From Euryarchaeota archaeon UBA28 (lineage in GTDB: Archaea; Thermoplasmatota; Poseidoniia; Poseidoniales; Thalassarchaeaceae), in the NCBI GenBank assembly GCA_002501605.1, contig DANW01000001.1, positions 1-61,957 of the forward strand: a stretch of DNA of 61,957 nucleotides. The letters are read 5' to 3'. The number at the start of each line of letters is the position of its first letter. Within the stretch, counting starts at the first letter, position 1. The translations under genes were made by a program, and so were the position numbers. Of the stretch, positions 9,801 to 16,527 are shown piece after piece. A model generated the notes under the pieces. The model worked only from the letters and a program-made list of their open reading frames with translations, had not been told where the DNA came from and ran no database searches.

Positions 9801-9972
9801 AATGGGGACCGGCAATGGTCTAGAAGGAGCTAGTGGAGCAATCACATTCATGTCGAATGGAGATGTTCCAGCAGCTGGCTTCTGCGTCGGTGAGTTCTCT
9901 CATGATGCAACCACTGACACAGTCTCATACGACTGTGCCAGGAACTGGGACCCAGTCAACGGAATCGTCTGA
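6868..9972 (+). CDS. triple-domain substrate-binding lipoprotein: circularly permuted SBP_bac_3 plus two LivJ-type domains
   Basis: The product has 1034 residues. A lipoprotein signal peptide ends in AFAGC, with lipidated C23. Residues about 34-225 match the second part of a family 3 amino-acid binding protein (FVESAWDPIIPNLNAGD, AIISAMTKTDEREQAVDFTR). The segment that normally begins this family (LRLCTDPFYPPFESYDDTG, VVGFDADIA) instead follows at about 250-293, which is a circularly permuted order. Two Peripla_BP_6 (LivJ-like) domains follow, at 312-668 and 673-1034. They are near-copies sharing GFLNDATGPIA, DSGCDGTMA, GAACSGAS and SYASTSPALSDAT. The next genes encode fused Liv permeases and two ATPases, so this is the outside-facing receptor of an amino-acid-type importer. 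The substrate cannot be told from sequence. Confidence 0.9.
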   Translation: MKNNKMIAMMLTMSMLAAAFAGCLGGDDEVDTPDWSISMASDVSADFVESAWDPIIPNLNAGDMCDAIISAMTKTDEREQAVDFTRAYYTSSQGVIGGSGVASISEVADLNVAGTTIGVQSGTTSDLYAQDNLGAATISAYDDFPSVIAALNNGDVHYAMGDAPVLSLEGTLMVTFSDENFGMAVQGDSSGELLGALNMAIGALVDSGEYDLIYGAHFDGAVTLADDTTMDTATSYPVPTEGSDLTVVLESGSLRLCTDPFYPPFESYDDTGAVVGFDADIAHAVADEIAAHYMGAENPMFIPPVVEEPAVTIKLGFLNDATGPIAQFAAPFTFAWGAAMDDLNAMGDDYVFEIIEADSGCDGTMAGTAAQSLVDAGVVAVAGAACSGASIGANAILSAAGIPMISYASTSPALSDATAYPHFYRIVPSDALQGQAAADMIMASGVSNTAVVHMTNAYGSGLADAVAANLGADNVCLQSGYEETTTDFQAAVQAVMDSGCDSVFLGSYASDGAMIVETMAVMGATIPIFSADGMAGSAALEEYTNPAAANGIEVTRPRAAAAGAGVFAAACSADSVCQTGIFTSEAYDAVMMLGHAAMMEDGENMGMHVPMVGVDYAGDSGTHTFLDNGDVGGSGYDVCTFHHVPTFGEYFNCDRMWEAGGDGVADVPWTGATIKIGFLNDATGPIAVYADGFVAASQITLGLANTLAYSQGVQFEIVYADSGCDGTMAASAAQTLVDAGVWGVVGAACSGASMAANSVLSAAGIPQVSYASTSPALSDATQYPSFYRVVPSDAFQGSVVADVMTADMQDNVAVIHMTNAYGSGLADAFVGSMDAGHICTQIGYEETATDFTSIVSTVVSEGCTSAMLVSYAADGAALIEEMALQGFTGAIYGADGIAEEGLAADMADKSLVDGVIATKPSAGGAMSTVGMVFAAQCAANPACAGGIYTAEAFDAVYITAFAAFTQLATPGITKDMAIMGTGNGLEGASGAITFMSNGDVPAAGFCVGEFSHDATTDTVSYDCARNWDPVNGIV
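7801..8880 (+). repeat. first copy of tandem LivJ-type domain repeat
   Basis: This is the in-gene tandem duplication, copy 1, of about 1.08 kb. It begins at the codons for TIKLGFLNDATGPIA and is matched by the next copy, offset by 1083 bp. Similarity is visible at DNA level, for example around GACTCxGGxTGTGAxGGTACAATGGC. Confidence 0.8.
8884..9969 (+). repeat. second copy of tandem LivJ-type domain repeat
   Basis: Copy 2 begins at the codons for TIKIGFLNDATGPIA and runs to the end of the gene. The pocket-lining stretches (SGCDGTMA, GAACSGAS, YASTSPALSD, MTNAYGSGLADA) are nearly identical to copy 1, while the C-terminal thirds have drifted. Confidence 0.8.
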
Positions 9973-9985
9973 TTGGCAACGTAAA

Positions 9986-10016
9986 GCAGTGTGGCGGGCT
10001 CGTCCCGCCACACTGC
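9986..10016 (+). terminator. 13-bp perfect hairpin between binding-protein and permease genes
   Basis: GCAGTGTGGCGGG (9986-9998) pairs perfectly with its reverse complement at 10004-10016 across a five-base CTCGT loop. It starts 13 bases after the lipoprotein stop. No U-tract follows, so it may be a 3'-end stabiliser or partial terminator rather than a full stop. Either would give more binding protein than permease. Confidence 0.55.
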
Positions 10017-10057
10017 CCCAACACTTTGATTTCAAATGGTAAAGGTACGTGTAGTAG

Positions 10058-13000
10058 ATGCTGCATGAAGCTCGTGAAAAGCTCTCAAGTCTTCCAAGAG
10101 GGATACAGAGAACAATTATCGCCGTACTTCTGTTCATTGACTCAAATCTTCTAGGTACATCAAACGGATTAGGTGTCTTGAATCTTCTAGATATCCTTGT
10201 TGGAGGGGGCCTTCCAGACGACTTAGTTTGGCTTCTACAGATTGTTGAGTCAATTACTGCCGGCTTCATTCTAGTCAAAGTCCTATTCGATGATGTTCCA
10301 AGTAGCAATGTCAGAACCGTGGGATTGATACTGTCCCCTGTCTTCATGGTCATTGTTACATTTGTTACATTGGACATTCTACTTCGGGGGCTAGATACCG
10401 GAGCTTCATTCACTCTTGATCTGGTTTCAATAATCACTGGAACACTAACATGGTCATCCACATACCTGGCCATAGCCATCGGGCTAACGCTGACCTACAA
10501 GGTACAGAGATATGGAAACTTCGCCCAATCTGAATTGTTCATGATTGGAATGTACCTCTCAATGATAATGATCTGGACCGACTATTTCTTCCCTATGTCG
10601 AGTCTAAGCACTACGAAGGACGGAGTTCTTACTTGGTCCGTACTAATATTCACGCTAGTATTGGCTTTCATACTTACTGGTCTAGCTGGTATAATAATCG
10701 ATAGGCTGGTATACAGAGGGTTCCGAAAGAGCAAAGCTACCCCACAAGTAATGATGATTGCATCACTGGGCGTTGCGTTAATTCTACGTGCTCTAACCTA
10801 CCTAAGATTCGGATCATCAAGAAATATGTTCGAGCCTGAGGGAGATTGGAGAATGCCTAGCTTGAGATGGGAGATCCCAACAACCAAACTCAGACTCAAT
10901 CTGGGTGAAAGGACTTTGGAAGACGGAAGGACATACACTTCATGGACATGCGAGGAAACAGGCATAGACGAATCCGGAGAGCCCATCCTGTCTAGAATTG
11001 TAAATGAGGCATCCAAACCAGCTTACGAGCTGTACGATACTACAGCAGACTGCGTTACCCAAGCTACCACCAATTACGCATACTACAAGGGAGCAGTTCC
11101 CTTTGTCATATTCTCTGCCGTCCTTGTTCTCATGCTACTTCTAAACAAGACAAGACTCGGTAGAAGAATGAGAGCTGTTGCAGACAACCCAGAACTCGCG
11201 GCTAGTAGTGGCATCAATGTGGAGAGGGTCCATCTGTCCAGTGCATTCCTTTCGGCTGGAATTTCAGGAATGGGTGGCGCCATTTTCGCCATGACTCTCA
11301 GGTTCAGTCCTGAAACCGCATTTACACTACTACTCCCCTCCTTCGCTATAATTGTGCTTGGTACAATCGGCTCAATACCGGGTGCCATAATTGGCTCAAT
11401 CGTAGTTGGATTCGTAAGGGCATTGTCCTCACCAGTACTAATAGGAGTTGGGTTACCACTGGGTAGGTCAAACTACTCCGCTTTGGACGGGGTAATGCCC
11501 TACATCTTCCTCGTCGCCATTCTAATGATCATGCCGGAAGGAATAGGAGACGCCTATGAGAAGTGGAAAATTGATAGGCTCAGAAAAAAGAAGGAAGCAT
11601 CCGCCAGAGATGACAAAATTGCGACTGGACTGGCTATCCTGCCCACTGGTATTTTCGGCCTCCATCACTGGTGGAGGGGCAGGTCACACAAAGCACAAAC
11701 CTTCACTGCAATAGCAGTATCTTCCTATGTTTACCATAGATTTAGCAACTTCGTGGGAAGGAACTCCTTCGCAGACGGGGCATGTGCAGACGCGTGTCTG
11801 GACAATGAGTTTGCTGAATCCAACCTATATCTGTTGACAGGAAGAAATGACGGGGAGATCCTTCTATCCGACTCACCACTAACCGAAGAGCATCTCTTGG
11901 AACAGAATACGGCCCCCAGCGACCTAACTCCTTTCGAAGCCGAACAGTGGATTCCGGGAGCTATGTCAGATATGCAAGAATCATGGCTTAGTCAGATGAA
12001 AATGGAAGTTGACATTGTAAACTTCATAGTTGACACTGGAGATTTGATTTGGCCATTGGCAATAATCTGTCTCTGGGCGTATTCGATTTATGAGGGAATT
12101 AGGATAGTCTCCGGAAACGAGGAAAAGAACTCACAATCAAGCCTTTCTACGGCCCTCAAGATGGGTGTCAGAGCAGTCTATTCTCCATTCGAATCCATCA
12201 GTCAGAGATGGTCTAAACTTGATAGAAATCACGATATAATGGTTCGATCCCAGAAAAATAAGTTACAGAATTTACTCTCAAGATATGGAAGTAAGCTCGA
12301 CATATCGAATCGAATAAGCGAACTCTCGGGCTCGCTGATGGACAAACTGAAAGTACCTAAAAACAGCAAGGAAGATTTGCAACTGTATGGAAGACAAAGC
12401 CATCTGGGGTCAAACATGCTATTCTATGGCCTCCTACTGGTCCTAGTTTTATTCCTAGCGTGGCTTCCGATTGCGGAGTCAGACACATTTGCATTCAAGA
12501 AAACACTCCAGGTCTCAAACGTCCTCCTTACCCTTTCAATATTCATTCTGATGTCCTTCTCACTGAACCTGCATACCGGATATACTGGGATGGTAAATTT
12601 TGGAGTTATCTTCTTTGTCTCCGTAGGTGCAATAACTGTATCCATTCTAACGGCTCCGGAGAGAGTGCATGGATATGATTGGGGCATTCTGGAAGCCACT
12701 CTTGTTGGGATGGCACTAGCCGCTGTTTTTGGCTGGCTACTCGCCTATCCAACTGCCCGTCTCAGAACTGACTACTTCGCCATAGTTACAATTTCGTTGG
12801 GTGAGATTGTCAGGGTCCTATTGGCGGGGGAGCCACTTTTGAGGGCCGGACCAGTTGCTTCGGCAATAGGGATCTCTGGATATCCACTACCCATGGAGGA
12901 TTGGTGGTTCTGTGGCTCCGAGAAATCTGGACCAGATACTCAGTGGGCCGGTCCAGATGCATGTAGGGACGATGTGTTACTAGACAGTACCCCTGCTTAT

Positions 13001-13798
13001 CAGGTCGGAGAGCTACTGAACCTTGGTGAACCAGCTCCATATATGCTGATGCTGATGATTATCTCTTTGCTTTCTGTGGCTGTTGTGTGGCTCATTCTCT
13101 CCAGACTTCTGGCCTCTCCATGGGGAAGGATCCTAAAGGCGATAAGGGAAGATGAGGATGTGGCTCAACACCATGGTCATGACATTCTAACCCACAAGGC
13201 GGCCAGTCTAGCTCTGGGGGCGGCAATTGCCGCATTAGCAGGCGCACTATGGGCATGGAAGCTGACAGGATTCGATGCCAGCTTCATGTCTCCCGCAAGA
13301 TCAACATTCCTTGTTTGGGCTGCATTCATCATTGGTGGGACATCGAACAACAGGGGCATGGTGATCGGTGCATTCATTATCGTTCTAATGGAATTTGTAT
13401 TCAACGTGCTCGTTGCGGCTCAGGGATCATCAGATCTGCCTCTGCACACTACAGCAGACCGAATAGACAATCTATTCGAATGGATATTGACAAATCAGTG
13501 GGACGTATTCACAATATTCCTGACATTGGCATTAGTTGGCATGCTCACCAGATCATCCAGGCTTTTCGATATCGGAGCATCGGGGGCTTCAATCTTCTTC
13601 TTGGCATCAATACTACTGGACCAACGCTCTATCGATGAGTCATTCTTTGGTGGGGTGATTAGTGCAGATATGGTTTACATCAAACTGATGCTGATTGGTT
13701 GTTTGATGCTGTTCTCACTCAAGTTCAACTCCAAGGGACTCCTCCCCGAAGTACCATCGAGGCCGACTCGACCACTAGGAGGTAGCTCCAATGAGTAA
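10058..13798 (+). CDS. fused LivH-LivM ABC permease with central TM2-like domain
   Basis: The product has 1246 residues and joins both inner-membrane subunits of a branched-chain-amino-acid-type ABC importer. Residues 1-505 are LivH-like, including ITGTLTWSSTYLAIAIGLTL, NKTRLGRRMRAVADNPELAA and LGTIGSIPGAIIGS, with an extra external loop of about 80 residues near 265-345. Residues about 506-780 form a linker. Its first part (TGIFGLHHWWRGRSHKAQ) resembles a TM2 domain, followed by a soluble acidic stretch, another helix and a basic cytoplasmic segment. Residues 781-1246 are LivM-like (MSFSLNLHTGYTGMVNFG, RTDYFAIVTISLGEIVR, AIREDEDVAQHHGHD, AAFIIGGTSNNRG). ATG 10058 is used. The stop overlaps livG by 8 bp. 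Confidence 0.9.
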   Translation: MLHEAREKLSSLPRGIQRTIIAVLLFIDSNLLGTSNGLGVLNLLDILVGGGLPDDLVWLLQIVESITAGFILVKVLFDDVPSSNVRTVGLILSPVFMVIVTFVTLDILLRGLDTGASFTLDLVSIITGTLTWSSTYLAIAIGLTLTYKVQRYGNFAQSELFMIGMYLSMIMIWTDYFFPMSSLSTTKDGVLTWSVLIFTLVLAFILTGLAGIIIDRLVYRGFRKSKATPQVMMIASLGVALILRALTYLRFGSSRNMFEPEGDWRMPSLRWEIPTTKLRLNLGERTLEDGRTYTSWTCEETGIDESGEPILSRIVNEASKPAYELYDTTADCVTQATTNYAYYKGAVPFVIFSAVLVLMLLLNKTRLGRRMRAVADNPELAASSGINVERVHLSSAFLSAGISGMGGAIFAMTLRFSPETAFTLLLPSFAIIVLGTIGSIPGAIIGSIVVGFVRALSSPVLIGVGLPLGRSNYSALDGVMPYIFLVAILMIMPEGIGDAYEKWKIDRLRKKKEASARDDKIATGLAILPTGIFGLHHWWRGRSHKAQTFTAIAVSSYVYHRFSNFVGRNSFADGACADACLDNEFAESNLYLLTGRNDGEILLSDSPLTEEHLLEQNTAPSDLTPFEAEQWIPGAMSDMQESWLSQMKMEVDIVNFIVDTGDLIWPLAIICLWAYSIYEGIRIVSGNEEKNSQSSLSTALKMGVRAVYSPFESISQRWSKLDRNHDIMVRSQKNKLQNLLSRYGSKLDISNRISELSGSLMDKLKVPKNSKEDLQLYGRQSHLGSNMLFYGLLLVLVLFLAWLPIAESDTFAFKKTLQVSNVLLTLSIFILMSFSLNLHTGYTGMVNFGVIFFVSVGAITVSILTAPERVHGYDWGILEATLVGMALAAVFGWLLAYPTARLRTDYFAIVTISLGEIVRVLLAGEPLLRAGPVASAIGISGYPLPMEDWWFCGSEKSGPDTQWAGPDACRDDVLLDSTPAYQVGELLNLGEPAPYMLMLMIISLLSVAVVWLILSRLLASPWGRILKAIREDEDVAQHHGHDILTHKAASLALGAAIAALAGALWAWKLTGFDASFMSPARSTFLVWAAFIIGGTSNNRGMVIGAFIIVLMEFVFNVLVAAQGSSDLPLHTTADRIDNLFEWILTNQWDVFTIFLTLALVGMLTRSSRLFDIGASGASIFFLASILLDQRSIDESFFGGVISADMVYIKLMLIGCLMLFSLKFNSKGLLPEVPSRPTRPLGGSSNE

Positions 13799-14585
13799 AC
13801 CAGTCCTGAAGGTGATTAGCCTCCGAAAGGAGTTCGGTGGGCTTGTAGCCGTTAAAGACGTCTCATTCGAGGTTGGGGAAGGAGAGTTTGTGGGCCTAAT
13901 TGGCCCGAATGGTTGCGGGAAATCCACTACTTTCAATTGTATTAGCGGATTACTGCAGCAGACTTCAGGAGAAATAGAGATGTTCGGGGAGGACATCTCA
14001 AACCTCAGACCAGATCAAATACAGAATAAAGGCATGACTAGGACTTTCCAGCACACAAACCTGTGGAGGGAGATGACCGTCATAGAGAATCTTATGGTCC
14101 CACCAAGGAATCAATTCGGATCATCTCCTATCGAATTCATAAGATCCCTCTTCACTACAAAAAATGAGTCTGAAAAAGAAAGATTACTCATGGCCTTTGA
14201 TGCATTGGACCAGCTTGAGGTTCCACACATGGCCCACAATCTTGCTAGCGAGCTTTCAGGCGGTCAGTCAAAGCTGGTCGATATAGGAAGATCGATGATG
14301 GGAAGTCCAAGGCTTCTCCTTCTTGATGAGCCCGTTGCTGGCGTAGCTGGTCCCTTGGCCATGAAGATATTCAATAATCTGAGAAGGATAGTTGATGAAA
14401 CAGGAATTTCGATCCTAATCATTGAACATAACATGGACTTCATTCTACGACAAGGAGTCGACAGAATAGTCGTCATGAATGAGGGCGAGGTTCTGATGCA
14501 AGGAACTCCTGATGAGGTTAGGGCGAACAAGGATGTTATCGAGGCGTATCTAGGCGCCGCGGTAACTCCATCGGAGAGTGAGTAA
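13791..14585 (+). CDS. livG: ABC transporter ATP-binding protein, LivG type
   Basis: This is the first of two ATPases of the Liv-type importer. It has Walker A GPNGCGKST (about 40-48), the Q-loop TRTFQHTNLW, signature LSGGQSKL, Walker B LLLLDEPVAGV and the H-loop IEHNMDFI. The Q-loop with RTFQ and the VAGV after Walker B are LivG traits. The 264-residue length is usual. Its ATG lies inside the end of the permease gene, which suggests translational coupling, and livF follows two bases after its stop. Confidence 0.95.
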   Translation: MSKPVLKVISLRKEFGGLVAVKDVSFEVGEGEFVGLIGPNGCGKSTTFNCISGLLQQTSGEIEMFGEDISNLRPDQIQNKGMTRTFQHTNLWREMTVIENLMVPPRNQFGSSPIEFIRSLFTTKNESEKERLLMAFDALDQLEVPHMAHNLASELSGGQSKLVDIGRSMMGSPRLLLLDEPVAGVAGPLAMKIFNNLRRIVDETGISILIIEHNMDFILRQGVDRIVVMNEGEVLMQGTPDEVRANKDVIEAYLGAAVTPSESE

Positions 14586-14587
14586 AT

Positions 14588-15307
14588 ATGAGTAGAGTGT
14601 TGGATATCAAAGGCCTAGAGGGGGGCTATGGCTCGGTACAGATTCTGTACGGAATCGATATGCACGTAGACGAGGGAGAATTCGTTACAATAATAGGACC
14701 AAATGGATGTGGAAAATCAACCCTCATTAAGACAATTTTCGGAATCGCCACATACTATTCAGGAGAGGTATCCTACAGAGGGAAAGATGTTTCCGGGTGG
14801 AGGACAGATCAGCTCGTCAATCAGGGCATAGCATATGTTCCACAGGTAGACAATGTATTCCCTTCTCTGTCGGTATTGGAGAATCTCCAGATGGGAGGAA
14901 ACAGCCTCCCAAGCATCACTCTAGCTGAGAGGATAGAGAGGGCATTGGGCATGTTCCCCGATCTCAAAGACAGGGTCCACGACCTAGCCGCCTCGCTTTC
15001 GGGAGGAGAAAGACAGATGCTGGCAATTTCTCGGGCATTGATATCAGATCCCAAATTCTTACTTTTGGATGAGCCCACTGCGGCCTTATCTCCGTTATAC
15101 CAACAGCAGATTATCGAAAGGATAGATTCTCTCAGGGATCAGGGGATTACAGTTCTAATAGTCGAGCAGAATGCCCGACTATCTCTAGCCAGATCGGACA
15201 GGGGGTACATTGTTTCCAATGGAAAGATTGTACACACCGGAGATGCTGACAAAATACTAACGGACCCCGAGATCGGTGAATACTTCCTAGGGTCAACTGG
15301 ACATTAG
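14588..15307 (+). CDS. livF: ABC transporter ATP-binding protein, LivF type
   Basis: This is the second ATPase of the transporter, with 239 residues. It shows GPNGCGKSTL, AYVPQVDNVFPSLSV (LivF-type Q-loop), LSGGERQMLAIS, FLLLDEPTAALSP and VEQNARLSL. The order SBP-HM-G-F is the standard Liv operon order, which supports the assignment. Its last 15 bases overlap the 3' end of the convergent esterase gene. Confidence 0.95.
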   Translation: MSRVLDIKGLEGGYGSVQILYGIDMHVDEGEFVTIIGPNGCGKSTLIKTIFGIATYYSGEVSYRGKDVSGWRTDQLVNQGIAYVPQVDNVFPSLSVLENLQMGGNSLPSITLAERIERALGMFPDLKDRVHDLAASLSGGERQMLAISRALISDPKFLLLDEPTAALSPLYQQQIIERIDSLRDQGITVLIVEQNARLSLARSDRGYIVSNGKIVHTGDADKILTDPEIGEYFLGSTGH

Positions 15308-15892
15308 AGAGGATACAATATCGGAAAGATGCGAAAGAGACTCCTTCATTCTATGGCCATCATCGATTACGACTAGGTCAACTAACTCAGAACCTTCCGA
15401 AACCCTTCTAGATACTTCCAGTGGCACAATTTCATCCTTTGAACCATGAATTATCGTAGTCTGATGTCTAATTGTGGGCCATGACATCTCCCTAGCATCC
15501 TCCATGAAGTTCCATCCCAAATCGATTTCTAATTCAAATCCACTATATTTCCTTACTCCTGTTTTCTCCCAACTATCCAATTCCTCGTCTGTTAGATTCT
15601 CCCAACTTTCAGATAGTCCAAATGCAGGAGCGATCAATAATAATTTGAAGTCTGATTTCTCCCTCATGCTTGAAGCATTTGCTGCCGCCAATCCTCCCAT
15701 GGATGACCCAATTACAAGATCCCACCGGCATTCATCAATGAGTCTCAAAAGGACCTCTGTCTGATTCTTTATTGTCCAACCCAGATCTGACATCACCGGA
15801 GAGGTTACATCCCAACCAAGAACATCCCTCATGTACGTCGGCTTGGAACCTTCAGGGCCACCCTCAAAACCATGCGCGAATAGAACCCTCAT
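15293..15892 (-). CDS. alpha/beta-hydrolase, YqiA-like esterase
   Basis: This 199-residue alpha/beta hydrolase has the oxyanion strand LFAHGFEGGPEGSK at the N-terminus. The nucleophile elbow is IGSSMGGLAA, with Ser about 64. The acid loop is HGSKDEIVP and the catalytic His lies in DDGHRM. The small size and HGF start fit the YqiA/UPF0227 esterase group, of which some members hydrolyse short acyl esters. ATG 15892 has GGAGG nine bases upstream and is preferred over an upstream in-frame start. The PPC-domain gene lies 16 bp upstream on the same strand, so the two probably form an operon. Confidence 0.82.
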   Translation of the reverse strand: MRVLFAHGFEGGPEGSKPTYMRDVLGWDVTSPVMSDLGWTIKNQTEVLLRLIDECRWDLVIGSSMGGLAAANASSMREKSDFKLLLIAPAFGLSESWENLTDEELDSWEKTGVRKYSGFELEIDLGWNFMEDAREMSWPTIRHQTTIIHGSKDEIVPLEVSRRVSEGSELVDLVVIDDGHRMKESLSHLSDIVSSLMSS

Positions 15893-15908
15893 GCAATTAC
15901 CCTCCGAC

Positions 15909-16337
15909 CTATTCAAATTTCAATCCTAACAGCTCAAGATCGGCAAGAGGGCACCTCGTCATAGTAGCACGGTCCATCACTCTGATATGTATCTCAGCTA
16001 CGACATGAACTGTTGATTCGAACATATGGCCAGCGTGAACACTGTTGTCATCATCAGACCAACAGCAGTGTATGTGGGTGAATGCTTCACCACTCTCGGT
16101 TCGTGCAATATTTCCCGATAGGCTCACCAATTCAGAGGGGGATTCCAGGGGCCTTCTTTTGTAGACTCCCTCGGAATTCATGTAGCCATACTGATTCTCA
16201 CGAGTCCTCCCAATACCACTGGTAATGGCCGCTGCATCGAAACCCAGATCATCTGCTAGTTTCTTCAATGACGTATGAATCTCCTCTCCGGGATCTAATC
16301 TGACCAATATGTCATTACCGGAACGTGTGTGTTCCAT
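15909..16337 (-). CDS. PPC (DUF296) domain protein
   Basis: The 142-residue protein is a single PPC/DUF296 domain. It begins LVRLDPGEEI, followed by AAAITSGIGRTREN. The metal-site pattern is FTHIHCCWSDDDNSVHAGHM, containing HxH and HAGH. The trimeric fold is related to the plant AT-hook PPC domain. In prokaryotes its role is unsettled and it may bind a metal or small ligand. It has no AT-hook, so DNA binding should not be assumed. Confidence 0.88.
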   Translation of the reverse strand: MEHTRSGNDILVRLDPGEEIHTSLKKLADDLGFDAAAITSGIGRTRENQYGYMNSEGVYKRRPLESPSELVSLSGNIARTESGEAFTHIHCCWSDDDNSVHAGHMFESTVHVVAEIHIRVMDRATMTRCPLADLELLGLKFE

Positions 16338-16409
16338 GACTCTCGTACCCTAATCATTGATTTCAATCTCTCTGAGGAATTTTATGCACTGGCGAAAAAT
16401 AGTAACTAC

Positions 16410-16489
16410 TCCAGTGGAAGGACGATGATCAATGTGAGACTTCCGTACACAAGAAAACGCTCCACTGGAAAGACAGGGGTCCTAACCCC
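16410..16489 (+). other. paired inverted repeats in the leader region of the MCM gene
   Basis: TCCAGTGGA (16410-16418) is an exact inverted repeat of TCCACTGGA (16461-16469). It is followed by a small hairpin GGGGT-CCTA-ACCCC (16476-16489). They fill most of the 190 bp spacer before mcm, downstream of an AT-rich TTTTATGC at about 16379. This could be a structured leader, a small RNA or a regulator site. No known RNA family is recognised, and no C/D-box pair is visible. Confidence 0.3.
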
Positions 16490-16527
16490 CATCCAGTTGG
16501 GTTATAGACCGTGACTTTTCGTCTAGA

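Noticed and set aside
10798..11016. Possible mobile insertion inside the LivH-like half (extra loop of about 80 residues)
   Set aside because: The reading frame and codon use continue smoothly with no repeats or target duplications, so it is best seen as a natural loop insertion.
16400..16510. A C/D-box guide RNA or tRNA in the mcm leader
   Set aside because: There is no proper RUGAUGA/CUGA pair and no cloverleaf, only inverted repeats.
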